Notes: a model not told the origin generated them from the letters alone. Counted from the stretch's first letter, positions 37,497-46,767 are shown. The stretch is DNA of 64,000 bases from Paenirhizobium naphthalenivorans (GCF_007992095.1 NZ_BJZP01000018.1:31089-95088); one strand, 5' to 3'. Made by a program: numbers and translations.

Positions 37497-38738
37497 ATGT
37501 CCGCAACCGTTTCTCCCCTTGCCCCGAAGTCTTACCCGGACATGCCGTCAATCCGGGGCGTCCGCATGGCGACAGCCGCCGCCGGCATCAAGTACAAGAA
37601 CCGAACCGACGTGCTGCTGATGGCGTTTGATCGTCCGGCCGTGGTGGCCGGTGTCTTCACCAAATCGAAATGTCCCTCGGCCCCGGTCGATCATTGCCGC
37701 GCCAGCCTCGGTCATGGTGTCGCGCGCGGCGTCGTGGTCAATTCAGGCAACGCGAACGCCTTCACAGGCAAAAAGGGCAAGGAAGCGACCGCGCTGACGG
37801 CGAAGTCGGCTGCTGCGGCGCTGGGCTGCGACGAGAACGAGATCTATCTCGCTTCGACCGGCGTCATCGGCGAGCCGCTGGATGCGACCAAGTTCTCCGG
37901 CGTGCTGGGCGACATGGCAACGGGCGCCACGGGCGACTTCTGGCTGGAAGCCGCCAAGGCGATCATGACCACCGACACATATCCGAAGGTGGCGACGCGC
38001 ACCGCCGAGATCGGCGGCATCAAGGTGACGATCAATGGCATCGCCAAGGGCGCGGGGATGATCGCGCCCGACATGGCGACTATGCTGTCCTTCGTCGTCA
38101 CCGACGCTGACATCGCCGCGCGGGCACTGCAGGGCCTGCTTTCGGCCGGGGTCGAGCCGAGCTTCAACGCGATCACCGTCGACAGCGACACCTCGACGTC
38201 CGACACCTTGTTGCTGTTCGCTACCGGGGCTGCGTCCGCGGACGGCCAGAAGACGGTCGAAACGGCCGATGATCCGGCGCTTTCCGGCTTCAAGCTGGCG
38301 CTTAATGATCTTCTCATGGATCTGGCGCTCCAGGTCGTGCGTGACGGCGAAGGTGCCCGCAAGATGGTCGAGATCACCGTGACCGGCGCCGAGAGCGATG
38401 CTGCCGCCAAGAAAATCGCGCTGTCGATCGCCAATTCGCCGCTGGTCAAGACCGCGGTTGCCGGCGAGGACGCCAATTGGGGCCGTATCGTCATGGCCGT
38501 CGGCAAGTCCGGCGAAATGGCCGATCGTGACCGGCTGGCAATCTGGTTCGGCGATGTTCGCGTCGCCGTCGGCGGCGAGCGCGATCCAGCCTATTCCGAG
38601 GACGCGACCACCGCGGTCATGCAGAAACAGGATATTCCGGTCCGTGTCGACATCGGCCTCGGTGAGGGCAAGGCGACGGTCTGGACCTGCGATCTCACCA
38701 AGGAATATGTGGCGATCAACGGCGACTACCGGAGTTGA
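37497..38738 (+). CDS. argJ: bifunctional ornithine acetyltransferase / N-acetylglutamate synthase
   Basis: 413 residues from the ATG at 37497. The self-cleavage site '[16 protein letters not shown]' with nucleophile Thr195 (A194-T195) is intact, so alpha and beta chains should form. '[13 protein letters not shown]' and '[14 protein letters not shown]' are further signatures. It recycles acetyl groups in arginine biosynthesis; argH is also in this window at 14.4-15.8 kb. GNAT and mutT genes follow. Confidence 0.94.
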   Translation: MSATVSPLAPKSYPDMPSIRGVRMATAAAGIKYKNRTDVLLMAFDRPAVVAGVFTKSKCPSAPVDHCRASLGHGVARGVVVNSGNANAFTGKKGKEATALTAKSAAAALGCDENEIYLASTGVIGEPLDATKFSGVLGDMATGATGDFWLEAAKAIMTTDTYPKVATRTAEIGGIKVTINGIAKGAGMIAPDMATMLSFVVTDADIAARALQGLLSAGVEPSFNAITVDSDTSTSDTLLLFATGAASADGQKTVETADDPALSGFKLALNDLLMDLALQVVRDGEGARKMVEITVTGAESDAAAKKIALSIANSPLVKTAVAGEDANWGRIVMAVGKSGEMADRDRLAIWFGDVRVAVGGERDPAYSEDATTAVMQKQDIPVRVDIGLGEGKATVWTCDLTKEYVAINGDYRS

Positions 38739-38746
38739 TTGTCGCG

Positions 38747-39529
38747 ATGCCCTCTGCCTCCACCGATCAGAACCTGCCCCTCGTCCGGCGTCTCGAAGCC
38801 GTCGGTTTCAGGGCCTGGCCCGCGACGTCGGTGCAATATGACGGAAGCTGGCAGATCCGCCTTTCCGGCGGCCACCCTTCGAAGCGGCTAAACTGCGTCG
38901 TCGCCCTTGATCCGTCCGATAGCCGCGACATCGCCGTCCGGCTCGAAAAGGCAGCGCGCAAGTTTGAGGCGCATGGTCGACCGATCCTCGTGCGCGAGAC
39001 GCCGCTGACACCGAAGCCGCTCATCGACCGGATGAGAGCCGATGGCTGGGAGCGCTTCGAGGAGGTGATGACCCTTACCTGCGACCTCACCGCGATCGAA
39101 CTGCCGGAAGATACGCTCGACCATCTGCCAAGCCACGATGTCGGACGCTATGTCGACGCCGATCTTATCGTGCACGGTAGTGATCCGGCGCTGAAGCCGG
39201 CACTGGCCGAAGTGGTGAGTGCGATCAAGCCGCCCAGTGGGCTTTTCGTCATCGAGGATCCAGCCGAAGGGCCTGTGGCCGTAGCGCTGTGCGTTCAGGA
39301 CAATGACCTTGCCAGCATTATGTCGCTGGCGGTCAAGGCCGATCACCGCCAGCGTGGACTCGGTCTCGAAATCCTGACGGCTGCGCTTCGCTGGGCGCGG
39401 ATGCGGGGAGCGAGAACCGCTTGGCTGCAAGTCGTCGCGGACAATGCTCCGGCGCTTGCTCTCTATGCTAAGCTCGGTTTTGTCGAGGCCTACCGCTACG
39501 CCTACTGGCGTAAGGGAGCGAACGCATGA
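38747..39529 (+). CDS. GNAT-family N-acetyltransferase
   Basis: 260 residues from the ATG at 38747, with GGAG about 12 bases upstream inside the argJ stop region. The C-terminal GNAT core shows 'ADHRQRGLGLEILTAALRWA' (acetyl-CoA loop) and 'ADNAPALALYAKLGF' motif B. The N-terminal ~120 residues are a degenerate GNAT copy, a known two-lobe arrangement. Substrate unknown. It lies between argJ and mutT with an ATGA overlap to the latter, a conserved neighbourhood in rhizobia. Confidence 0.85.
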   Translation: MPSASTDQNLPLVRRLEAVGFRAWPATSVQYDGSWQIRLSGGHPSKRLNCVVALDPSDSRDIAVRLEKAARKFEAHGRPILVRETPLTPKPLIDRMRADGWERFEEVMTLTCDLTAIELPEDTLDHLPSHDVGRYVDADLIVHGSDPALKPALAEVVSAIKPPSGLFVIEDPAEGPVAVALCVQDNDLASIMSLAVKADHRQRGLGLEILTAALRWARMRGARTAWLQVVADNAPALALYAKLGFVEAYRYAYWRKGANA

Positions 39530-39939
39530 GCCGCGACGGCAAGCCCATTCTTCTCGTTACGGCCTGCGCGCTGGTCGACAGCGATAATCGCATCCTTTTG
39601 GCGCAGCGCCCCGAGGGCAAGGCGCTTGCCGGCCTGTGGGAGTTTCCAGGCGGTAAGGTCGAACCGGGCGAGACGCCGGAAGAGACGCTCATTCGCGAAC
39701 TCGAAGAGGAACTCGGCATTGTCACCAAGGTGCCGTGCCTGGCTCCACTGACCTTTGCCAGCCACACCTATGAGACCTTCCACCTGCTGATGCCGCTCTA
39801 TATCTGTCGGCGTTACGAGGGGATTGCCCATGGTCGCGAGGGGCAGGCGGTGAAGTGGGTGAGAGCCAAGGCCCTGCGCGACTATCCTATGCCTCCGGCC
39901 GACGAACCGCTCATCCCGTTCCTCCAGGATCTTCTTTAG
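39526..39939 (+). CDS. mutT: 8-oxo-dGTP diphosphatase (MutT/Nudix)
   Basis: 137 residues. The Nudix box G43-x5-E49-x7-R57-E-L-x-E-E-x-G64 is exact. 'LWEFPGGKVEPGETPEE' and 'APLTFASHTYETFHLLMPLY' are MutT features. It cleans 8-oxo-dGTP from the nucleotide pool. The start overlaps the GNAT stop (ATGA). Confidence 0.92.
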   Translation: MSRDGKPILLVTACALVDSDNRILLAQRPEGKALAGLWEFPGGKVEPGETPEETLIRELEEELGIVTKVPCLAPLTFASHTYETFHLLMPLYICRRYEGIAHGREGQAVKWVRAKALRDYPMPPADEPLIPFLQDLL

Positions 39940-39964
39940 CCTTTTCTGTGATTTGCCAACGTTC

Positions 39965-39980
39965 TTAACGCAAAGTTTAC
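39965..39980 (+). promoter_or_regulatory. CtrA-like box upstream of the Flp pilin cluster
   Basis: TTAA-N7-TTTAC (39965-39980) differs by one base from the CtrA consensus TTAA-N7-TTAAC. It lies 63 bases before the start of the small membrane protein that precedes the Flp pilin. Pilin transcription is CtrA-activated in Caulobacter. Confidence 0.4.
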
Positions 39981-40042
39981 GGCCGTGAGGCAAACCTCAG
40001 GGCTGTTGTTCATGCGTTCGAAGCGTGTGTGTGGAGCGTATC

Positions 40043-40348
40043 ATGGCAAACGACGATTTCTGGAAGACCGTCAGGTCGAGAGAACGGTCTTCGCGACTGT
40101 CCGGGAAGACCGGTGTACTCAACATCGCGCTATTGTTCGGAATGGCGGCGATCGCGCTTTCGCTCGTGCTTACGCCTATGCTTGCCGACCGGACCGAAAA
40201 GCGCAGCCTTGCCTTTCAGCCGGATCAGGTCGACATGATGAGCACCGGCTCGATCGGCCGATCGGATGGCGGCAAGCGCTATACAATCCGCCGCAGTGTG
40301 TTGCAGGAAACTCCCGGGTCGGTCTGCATCGTCGGCGACGGTTGCTGA
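40043..40348 (+). CDS. small membrane protein paired with Flp pilin
   Basis: 101 residues from the ATG at 40043 (GGAG 8 bases upstream). One membrane helix ('VLNIALLFGMAAIALSLVL', about 30-50) leads into a polar tail 'DQVDMMSTGSIGR...SYTIRR'-like region ending 'SVCIVGDGC'. I do not recognise a domain. The gene order (this gene, then Flp) suggests a pilus-related or envelope role. It is 57 bases from the pilin start. Confidence 0.7.
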   Translation: MANDDFWKTVRSRERSSRLSGKTGVLNIALLFGMAAIALSLVLTPMLADRTEKRSLAFQPDQVDMMSTGSIGRSDGGKRYTIRRSVLQETPGSVCIVGDGC

Positions 40349-40405
40349 GCTTGGCAGGGGGCGTCAAACAGTGTGTCATCGGCAGCGGATGAACCGGGAG
40401 AAGCA

Positions 40406-40582
40406 ATGGGTCTCGTACGAAAATTCATTGCCGACCGTGACGCGGCCACCGCAATCGAATACGGGCTGATCGCGGCTATCATGGGGCTGGCGCTGATCCT
40501 TGGTTTCGGTGCCTTTTCCGATTCGTTGGCCAGCATGTTCCAAGTGATCAGCACGACGATTGACGACGCCTGGAAGCGGTAA
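40406..40582 (+). CDS. Flp-family type IVb pilin
   Basis: 58 residues from the ATG at 40406 (GGGAG about 6 bases upstream). 'ATAIEYGLIAAIMGLALIL' is the Flp core with the conserved Glu/Tyr pair. The residue before the cleavage point is Ala ('DRDA|ATAIEY') where most Flp pilins have Gly. No cpa/tad genes are in the window, so it is an orphan pilin. Its stop is 15 bases from the convergent methyltransferase stop. Confidence 0.87.
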   Translation: MGLVRKFIADRDAATAIEYGLIAAIMGLALILGFGAFSDSLASMFQVISTTIDDAWKR

Positions 40583-40597
40583 AAGCACTCCCCTCTT

Positions 40598-41497
40598 TCA
40601 GCCATTGCCCTTGTTTGCTGGCGCAATGCCCTTGGTCGGGTCGAGCGCGTCGGCCAGCCGCATCTTGGCAGACCCAGGCTTGAGTGGCTTCTGCTGACTT
40701 TCGTGCGGCGCCCAGCCGGAGACATAGACGATCGAGAAGGTTGCGCGGATGCGCCCGTCCGGGTCGGCATAGCGCTCGGCATAGAGCTCAGCCGCCTTCA
40801 GGAAGAATTTCCGCCCGACCGGCTTGCGACTGCGGCCGTTCAGTGGATTGGCCATGCCCATGGCCTTGAGGTCACGCATAAGGGCGAACAGACTGTCGTA
40901 ACGGACCGTGTAGCTCTCTTCGTCGATCACCGGCAGGGTGAAGCCGGCGCGTTGCATCAGCGCGCCAATGTCGCGGATGTCGGCAAAGGGAATGACGCGT
41001 GGGCTCGCCCCGCCGTAAAGTTCGATCTCTGTGGTGAGCAGGATGTCGCGCAGTTCGCCAAGCGTTCCGGCTCCGGGGATGGCGGCGAGGAAAAGGCCGT
41101 CAGGTTTCAGGGCACGGCGGATTTGCACCAGTACGCCGGGGATGTCGTTGGCAAGATGCAAGGCCAGCGGCGAGAGTACGAGATTGACCGACTGCGGCTC
41201 GAGCGGCACGGATTCAAACGGGGCTTCGATCAGCGGTTCACCCGCGTCGGAGAAGTCCGCATGGGCTTCTATGCGCTCAAGGGTGTCGATCTTGCCCGTC
41301 TGAAGCGCCAGCCGGGCCGTGGCGCCGGTTGCGCCATGCAGTTCGATGGCTTTCTCAAAACGGCGCTCGACAATGGCGAGCCGCTCGGCCAGTTCGCGCG
41401 CGGCTATATCCAGCAGGAAGTCATTGCCGGGTTTCAGCCGGCGTTTGGCGCGCAGCCGGTTCGCCGCCACCAGATCCTGATCGAAAATCCGCTCCAT
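40598..41497 (-). CDS. SAM-dependent methyltransferase (BioC/NDUFAF5-like)
   Basis: 299 residues from the ATG at 41497 (GGGAG 9 bases upstream; the ATG at 41503 has poorer spacing). 'MERIFDQDLVAANRLRA' and 'VNLVLSPLALHLANDIPGVL' with 'QIRRALKPDGLFLAAIPGAG' match the alphaproteobacterial group related to NDUFAF5/BioC. A SAM loop is not strongly conserved. Substrate unknown; the mitochondrial relative hydroxylates complex I. Divergent from comF. Confidence 0.82.
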   Translation of the reverse strand: MERIFDQDLVAANRLRAKRRLKPGNDFLLDIAARELAERLAIVERRFEKAIELHGATGATARLALQTGKIDTLERIEAHADFSDAGEPLIEAPFESVPLEPQSVNLVLSPLALHLANDIPGVLVQIRRALKPDGLFLAAIPGAGTLGELRDILLTTEIELYGGASPRVIPFADIRDIGALMQRAGFTLPVIDEESYTVRYDSLFALMRDLKAMGMANPLNGRSRKPVGRKFFLKAAELYAERYADPDGRIRATFSIVYVSGWAPHESQQKPLKPGSAKMRLADALDPTKGIAPANKGNG

Positions 41498-41561
41498 CCG
41501 CATCCACTCCCGTCAAAACTCGGTCTGGCAAAGGCGCCGGCAAGCGCCTAAAGTCAACCGC

Positions 41562-42338
41562 ATGTCGGGTCAGATAGTGCAAAAAGCCGTATCCGTCAGC
41601 ACCGCCGTGCCGATCGGCATCGCGGTATTTTTGCGCGACATCGTCTTTCCGCCGCGTTGCGCCCACTGCCATTGTCTGACCGGCCGGCATGGGGGACTGT
41701 GCCCGCCATGCTGGTCGACCATGCGTTTCATCGAGCGGCCGTTCTGCGAGGTGCTCGGCACGCCGTTCAGCCATGATCTGGGTCCCGGCATGCTGTCGGC
41801 CGAGGCGATCGCCCATCCGCCGGTGTTTGACCGGTTACGCAGCGTCGCGATCCACGAGGGGATTGCGCGCGATCTGGTGCATGATCTGAAATACCGCGAC
41901 CGGACCGATCTGGCGCCGATGATGGCCGGCTGGATGGTCCGGGCGGCGGCGCAAGCGCTCGAGGACTGTGACATGGTCGTCGCTGTGCCGCTGCACCGGA
42001 CGCGGCTGTTTGCCCGCAAGTTCAACCAATCGGCCGAACTGGCAAGGCATGTGGCCCGGCTCTCGGGGAGGCCCTTCGGGCCGCTCGCGCTCACACGCAA
42101 CAAAAGAACCGCCCAGCAGGTCGGGCTGACGGCGAACGCCAGAGCGCTCAACGTACGCGGCGCCTTTAACGTGCCGGAGGGTCATTCGCCGCAGGTCTTC
42201 GGCCGGCGCATCGTGCTCGTCGACGACGTGTTCACCACCGGGGCGACTGTCAGCGCCGCGACCAGGGCGCTCAAGAGAGCGGGTGCGTTCGACGTGACCG
42301 TTTTGACCTTTGCAAGGGCGGTTTCCGGTCCTATATGA
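41562..42338 (+). CDS. comF: ComF-family phosphoribosyltransferase-like protein
   Basis: 258 residues. An N-terminal zinc ribbon 'CAHCHCLTGRHGGLCPPC' is followed by the helical linker and a PRTase domain with 'RIVLVDDVFTTGATV' (PRPP loop). ComF proteins are linked to natural transformation in some bacteria; in rhizobia the role is unproven. It ends inside an unused upstream frame of grxC and likely shares a transcript. Confidence 0.88.
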   Translation: MSGQIVQKAVSVSTAVPIGIAVFLRDIVFPPRCAHCHCLTGRHGGLCPPCWSTMRFIERPFCEVLGTPFSHDLGPGMLSAEAIAHPPVFDRLRSVAIHEGIARDLVHDLKYRDRTDLAPMMAGWMVRAAAQALEDCDMVVAVPLHRTRLFARKFNQSAELARHVARLSGRPFGPLALTRNKRTAQQVGLTANARALNVRGAFNVPEGHSPQVFGRRIVLVDDVFTTGATVSAATRALKRAGAFDVTVLTFARAVSGPI

Positions 42339-42394
42339 CGGAGATACTCATATCCTTTCCGGCCCTTGCCGGCCTCATCCGACCGGAGAACAAT

Positions 42395-42652
42395 ATGGCA
42401 TCCGTCACCATCTACACCCGCCAGGGCTGCGGCTATTGCTCGCGTGCTAAGGCGTTGCTCGAATCCAAGGGCGTTTCCTATATCGAGCACGACGCGACCG
42501 GCAATCCGGAAATGCGCCAGGAGATGATCGCCAAGTCCAACGGCGGTATGACCTTCCCACAGATCTTCATCGGCGAGAAGCATGTCGGCGGGTGTGATGA
42601 CCTGCATGCACTTGACCGTGCCGGTAAGCTCGATGCCCTTCTGGCCGCCTGA
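42395..42652 (+). CDS. grxC: glutaredoxin 3
   Basis: 85 residues from the ATG at 42395. Redox motif C12-x-x-C15 in 'YTRQGCGYCSRAKALL', 'TFPQIFIGEKHVGGCDDL' with the cis-Pro and GG glutathione site. It reduces disulfides using glutathione. It sits in the comF-grxC-nitrilase run, 56 bases after comF and 12 before the nitrilase. Confidence 0.93.
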   Translation: MASVTIYTRQGCGYCSRAKALLESKGVSYIEHDATGNPEMRQEMIAKSNGGMTFPQIFIGEKHVGGCDDLHALDRAGKLDALLAA

Positions 42653-42664
42653 GGAGACGAATCC

Positions 42665-43522
42665 ATGACCTTCAAGGTTGCCGCCGTTCAGATGTGTTCG
42701 GGTGTAGACCCGGAAAAGAATGCCGCTTCCATGGCCCGCCTCGTGCGTGAAGCGGCCAGCCATGGGGCTATCTATATCCAGACACCCGAGATGACCGGTG
42801 CCGTGCAGAAGGACCGTCAGGGACTGATGGCCGTCCTGCGCGACGAGGAACATGATATCATCGTCAAAACCGCAGGGGATCTTGCGCGGGAACTTTCGAT
42901 CTATCTTCATGTCGGATCGACCGCGATCCTGCTTTCCGACGGCAAGATCGCCAACCGCGCTTTCCTGTTCGGACCGGATGGCAAGAAGATTTGCTCCTAC
43001 GACAAGATCCACATGTTCGATGTCGATCTCGACAATGGCGAGAGCTGGCGCGAGAGCGCGGTCTACCGGCCGGGTGACAGTGCCGTGGTCGCAGACCTGC
43101 CGTTCGCCAAGATCGGTTTCGGCATCTGCTACGACGTGCGTTTCCCGCAGCTGTTTCGTGCCGAAGCGGTTGCCGGCGCGCAGATCCTGACGACGCCGGC
43201 GGCCTTTACCCGCCAGACAGGTGAAGCGCACTGGGAAGTGCTGCTCAGGGCCCGAGCGATCGAGAACGGTGCCTTCGTCATTTCCGCCGCGCAGGGCGGC
43301 GTGCACGAGGACGATCGAGAGACTTTCGGTCACTCGATGATCGTCGACCCCTGGGGCAAGGTGCTGGCAAGTGCCGGCGGCACTGGCGAAGCGATCGTGC
43401 TTGCCGACATTGACGTTGGGGCGGTTGCGGCGGCGCGCGCCAAGATCCCGAACCTCAAGAATGCCCGCGACTTTGACCTCAGCATACTGCCCGAGCTCGC
43501 GAAGGGGGGCATCACCGTTTGA
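42665..43522 (+). CDS. carbon-nitrogen hydrolase (nitrilase superfamily)
   Basis: 285 residues with the full catalytic triad: E42 ('QTPEMTG'), K114 ('DKIHMFD') and C155 ('GFGICYDVRFP'). The 'YDKIHMFDVDL' context matches the Nit1/omega-amidase-like branch that removes deaminated glutathione; that substrate is an inference, and fits its position right after grxC. The stop overlaps the TTG start of the DUF1178 gene. Confidence 0.87.
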   Translation: MTFKVAAVQMCSGVDPEKNAASMARLVREAASHGAIYIQTPEMTGAVQKDRQGLMAVLRDEEHDIIVKTAGDLARELSIYLHVGSTAILLSDGKIANRAFLFGPDGKKICSYDKIHMFDVDLDNGESWRESAVYRPGDSAVVADLPFAKIGFGICYDVRFPQLFRAEAVAGAQILTTPAAFTRQTGEAHWEVLLRARAIENGAFVISAAQGGVHEDDRETFGHSMIVDPWGKVLASAGGTGEAIVLADIDVGAVAAARAKIPNLKNARDFDLSILPELAKGGITV

Positions 43523-43947
43523 TCCGTTATTCGCTCAGCTGCGAAAAGGGGCATGACTTCGAGGGATGGTTCTCGGAGAGCGCCGACTTCGACCGTCAGT
43601 TAGCGGGTGGCTTACTGACTTGCCCGGTCTGTGGCTCGCTGCAGGTGACGAAGGTGCTGATGGCGCCTTCGGTCTCGACCGCGCGGGGCAAGGAGGCGGT
43701 ACATGCGCTGGCGGTCAGCGAGGCGCAGAAGGTTGCTGTGGCGACGCTGAAGCAAGCGGTCGCCTCTATCCGGGCCAATAGCGAGGATGTCGGGGAGCGC
43801 TTTCCCGAGGAGGCCCGCAAGATCCACTATGGCGAGACGGAGGCCCGCGGCATCATCGGGGAAGCTTCGCTTGCGGAGGTGAAGGCACTGGTCGACGAGG
43901 GAATCGAGATCGCTCCGCTGCCAGTGCTGCCGGACGACGTCAATTGA
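43519..43947 (+). CDS. DUF1178 zinc-ribbon protein
   Basis: 142 residues from a TTG at 43519 overlapping the nitrilase stop (TTGA). 'IRYSLSCEKGHDFEGWF' and 'CPVCGSLQVTKVLMAPSVST' are diagnostic; the Cys/His set probably binds zinc. The C-terminus 'RFPEEARKIHYGETEARGIIGEAS' resembles FmdB-type regions. Function unknown. GAAGGGGGG about 8 bases upstream supports the TTG start. Confidence 0.87.
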   Translation: MIRYSLSCEKGHDFEGWFSESADFDRQLAGGLLTCPVCGSLQVTKVLMAPSVSTARGKEAVHALAVSEAQKVAVATLKQAVASIRANSEDVGERFPEEARKIHYGETEARGIIGEASLAEVKALVDEGIEIAPLPVLPDDVN

Positions 43948-44525
43948 GCTGTGGCCACCATCTCGCGATTTATAATTTCGGCATTCATGTCGCCCCCTAT
44001 GGCGACCCGGCCGTAGACGGCTTCATACAGCGCGAGCCGCTGAATTTCGAGGCGGCGAGACGCGCCATCGGCTACGTCGGCCGCTCGGGCTATCGTGGCG
44101 AACCGGGGCCGACGAGCTGGGGTGAGCAGGTATTCCCCCGTTTTCTCAACGGCAGCGGCCATGATACAGGACCGTCTTCTTTGTCGCTCTGGGAGGACGT
44201 CGAGAGCCTGATGGCCTTCTCCTATTCCGGCGTCCACGCCGAAGCGTTGAAGAACGCACGAAACTGGAACGTGAGACAGGAATGGCCGGCGCTGGTGTTG
44301 TTCTGGGTTGAAGCTGGCCAGCACCCGGTCTGGGTGGAGGCGGTCCGCCGTTTCGAGCGGTTGGCGGACGACGGCCCATCGGCGGCGGCCTTCACCTTCA
44401 AACAGCCCTATGATCCGGAGGGGCGGCCTTACGCCATCGACCGGGCGCGGGTGAAGGCGATTTCCGCCGCGAATGCCGAAGGGCAGGCGGACCTCATGCA
44501 ACTCGTGCGCGGCTTGCCGGCTTGA
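43944..44525 (+). CDS. DUF3291 domain-containing protein
   Basis: 193 residues from a TTG at 43944 that overlaps the DUF1178 stop (TTGA). 'HLAIYNFGIHVAPYGDPAVDGF' and 'LSLWEDVESLMAFSYSGVHAEALK' are DUF3291 features; a monooxygenase-like (ABM) fold is likely. Function unknown. This is the third gene in a row coupled by a four-base overlap. It converges with the DUF924 gene. Confidence 0.82.
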   Translation: MSCGHHLAIYNFGIHVAPYGDPAVDGFIQREPLNFEAARRAIGYVGRSGYRGEPGPTSWGEQVFPRFLNGSGHDTGPSSLSLWEDVESLMAFSYSGVHAEALKNARNWNVRQEWPALVLFWVEAGQHPVWVEAVRRFERLADDGPSAAAFTFKQPYDPEGRPYAIDRARVKAISAANAEGQADLMQLVRGLPA

Positions 44526-44558
44526 CCCCATCATTTCTCCGGCTTGGTCGACCGCGCT

Positions 44559-45110
44559 TTATCCCTTGAAACCGCCGCCGTCGAGATAGGCCTGTTCGGC
44601 GGATGTCGTTTCGCGGCCAAGCGCCGCGTTTCGATGAGGGAAGCGGCCGAAGTTTGCGATGATATCGCGATGTTCGACTGCCCAGCGCAGGCTTTCCGTA
44701 TCGCCGGTTTCGTCTCTATGAGCGGTAAAGAGTTGCATGCTGAGCGCCTGGTCGGCCTGGTCTTCAGAGTGCTCGAAGGGCAGGTAGAGAAATGGGCGAA
44801 GTTCTGGCGCGACGGCGCGATCAAATCCTCGTTCGAGCGCCTTGCGGGCGATCATCCGTGCGAGAGGGTCGGTGGCAAACGCGTGACCGCTGCCGCGGAA
44901 TAGATTGCGGGGGAACTGGTCGAGCAGGATGAGCAGGGCGAGGCTGCCCTCGGCCGTCTGCTGCCAATCGGCCAGATCGCCGCGGGCCGCGGCGAAATGG
45001 GTATCGAGAAAGCCGTCGCGGATGGCCAGATCGAAGCCGTCATCCTTGGCGAACCATTTTTGCGGTCCAGCCTCAAGCCAGAAGGAAACGACGTTCGCGG
45101 GGCCCGTCAT
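44559..45110 (-). CDS. DUF924 family protein
   Basis: 183 residues from the ATG at 45110. '[14 protein letters not shown]', '[17 protein letters not shown]', '[15 protein letters not shown]' and '[20 protein letters not shown]' are the well-known DUF924 blocks (TPR-like fold). Function unknown. The start overlaps the ubiG stop (ATGA). Confidence 0.9.
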   Translation of the reverse strand: MTGPANVVSFWLEAGPQKWFAKDDGFDLAIRDGFLDTHFAAARGDLADWQQTAEGSLALLILLDQFPRNLFRGSGHAFATDPLARMIARKALERGFDRAVAPELRPFLYLPFEHSEDQADQALSMQLFTAHRDETGDTESLRWAVEHRDIIANFGRFPHRNAALGRETTSAEQAYLDGGGFKG

Positions 45111-45871
45111 GCGGCCGAGCCGGAGGTTGCCGGGCGGCGCGCCAGAACCATGTAGTTGACATCGATGTCGGACGAGAGATTCCACTGGTTTTGCAGCGGA
45201 TTGAAGAACACACCCTTCATCTCGACGATCTCCATGTCGCTCGTCTTCAGCGGGGTTTCGAGCTCCTCCGGGCGGACCAGTTTCTCGTACTGGTGGGTGC
45301 CGCGCGGCAGCCAGCCGAGCACATATTCGGCGCCGACGATGGCAAGGGCCGCTGCCTTCAAGGTGCGGTTTATGGTGGAGACCAGCATGAGGCCACCGGG
45401 GCGCACCATGGAGGCGCAGGTGGTGATGAAGAAATCGACGTCAGCGACGTGTTCGACGACTTCCATATTGAGGACCACGTCGAAGGTCTCTCCGGCCGCA
45501 GCGAGCGATTCCGCGGTCACGGCGCGATAGTCGACGACAACGCCGGTCTGGGCGGCATGGGTGCTGGCAATGCCGATGTTGCGTTCAGACGCATCGGCGC
45601 CGAGCACCTCGGCACCCATTTTGGCGACCGGTTCGGACAGCAGGCCACCGCCGCAACCGATGTCGAGGACGCGCAGACCCTCAAGTGGGCGATGGGCTTT
45701 CGGATCACGACCGAAATGGGCGCAGACCTGGTCGCGGATATAGGCGAGACGTACCGGATTGATCTTGTGCAGCGGCTTGAACTTGCCGGTTGGATCCCAC
45801 CATTCCGCCGCCATGGCGGAAAAGCGGTCGACTTCGGCCTGGTCGATGGTGGTGCGTGCCTCAGCGCTCAT
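45107..45871 (-). CDS. ubiG: bifunctional 2-polyprenyl-6-hydroxyphenol/3-demethylubiquinol O-methyltransferase
   Basis: 254 residues. '[30 protein letters not shown]' (N-terminal signature), SAM loop '[16 protein letters not shown]' and '[16 protein letters not shown]' identify UbiG. It carries out both O-methylations of ubiquinone synthesis at the membrane. The downstream DUF924 gene is coupled. Confidence 0.94.
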   Translation of the reverse strand: MSAEARTTIDQAEVDRFSAMAAEWWDPTGKFKPLHKINPVRLAYIRDQVCAHFGRDPKAHRPLEGLRVLDIGCGGGLLSEPVAKMGAEVLGADASERNIGIASTHAAQTGVVVDYRAVTAESLAAAGETFDVVLNMEVVEHVADVDFFITTCASMVRPGGLMLVSTINRTLKAAALAIVGAEYVLGWLPRGTHQYEKLVRPEELETPLKTSDMEIVEMKGVFFNPLQNQWNLSSDIDVNYMVLARRPATSGSAA

Positions 45872-45928
45872 TGTGGGATCCTCTCTGCACGGATGTCGGG
45901 ATTCAAGTCGGCCGATCGGGCGCCAAAG

Positions 45929-46357
45929 TCAAGGGTGCGGTTCGCCACGGGACAATCTGACCTGCTGGCGTAGCCAACGGCGATTCGGCCTGAAAAGGGT
46001 GAGGTCCTTTCCGGCTGCTTGCCAATTCAGCAATTCTTCCTGCTGTGCGGGAATACCCTTCTCGCGGACGATCTCCAATTGCCTGTCATCGAGATTCAAC
46101 ATGCACAGCGGCAAGCAGGCGACCGATGCTCCGCTCATACCGCGCTCCCGCTCCCTGGCGATCGCAGGACCCTGGCGAGGGGTGGCGATCATCGGGCCGC
46201 AGCAGAACAGATCGCGGTGGCATTTTCGATGGCGGCAAAAGGGCTTGCTGCCGGCTTCCCTTTGGAAATAGAGCAGGGAGGTCGCGGTCGTCCGCCAAAG
46301 CAGCTCATGCTGCTTTTCCCGCAGGATCTCGAGATGGGTCGTGTCAGGCTTCGCCAT
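45929..46357 (-). CDS. Cys-rich hypothetical protein
   Basis: 142 residues from the ATG at 46357, which has AAGGA 8 bases upstream; longer starts lack a site. A compact cluster 'FCRHRKCHRDLFCCGP' (C41, C46, C52, C53) and C81/C85 suggest a small zinc- or metal-binding knot. The rest is charged. I know similar Cys-x4-Cys-x5-Cys basic proteins in rhizobia only as hypothetical. Downstream of it (by direction) comes ubiG's start region, 57 bases away. Confidence 0.6.
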   Translation of the reverse strand: MAKPDTTHLEILREKQHELLWRTTATSLLYFQREAGSKPFCRHRKCHRDLFCCGPMIATPRQGPAIARERERGMSGASVACLPLCMLNLDDRQLEIVREKGIPAQQEELLNWQAAGKDLTLFRPNRRWLRQQVRLSRGEPHP

Positions 46358-46767
46358 TGCATCGGTCCTTTCCGAGGGCATGATTGATCGTTCACGCGGG
46401 CCAAAACCCCGTGGTTTGCGCATTCTTCATTTCTTCCGACCAGTCGGCCGGGGCGCCCGGCATGCCGGACAGACTTAAAACAGTGACACGCAGGGCGCCC
46501 CGTTTCGATGTTCTTTGCCGCCCAGTTCCTTTCCCTCTACGGCGCCGAGGACCGGCGCTTTGGGTGCCGCACAGGCACGTCCCTTGTTCAGGGAGGGGGA
46601 TCGACTTAGGGCAGCCTGCGACATCCTCCGGCGTTTCAGAAGGATGACCGCAGCACCGTCCCCACCTCGCCGGCAACGCTATCCGGTGTATCCGCGGCAG
46701 GGCAGGAACGAGTATCTCACGGGTTTGTCAGGCGGGGAAAACGTGAAGTAAAAAAAATCTGAGGGCG
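46358..46767. other. non-coding stretch with tandem hairpins
   Basis: No supported gene. Two adjacent stems are visible: GCGCCG (46542-46547) with CGGCGC (46553-46558), and GTGCC (46564-46568) with GGCAC (46574-46578). No T-run follows. The promoter of the Cys-rich gene must lie here, and a small RNA is possible. Confidence 0.4.
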
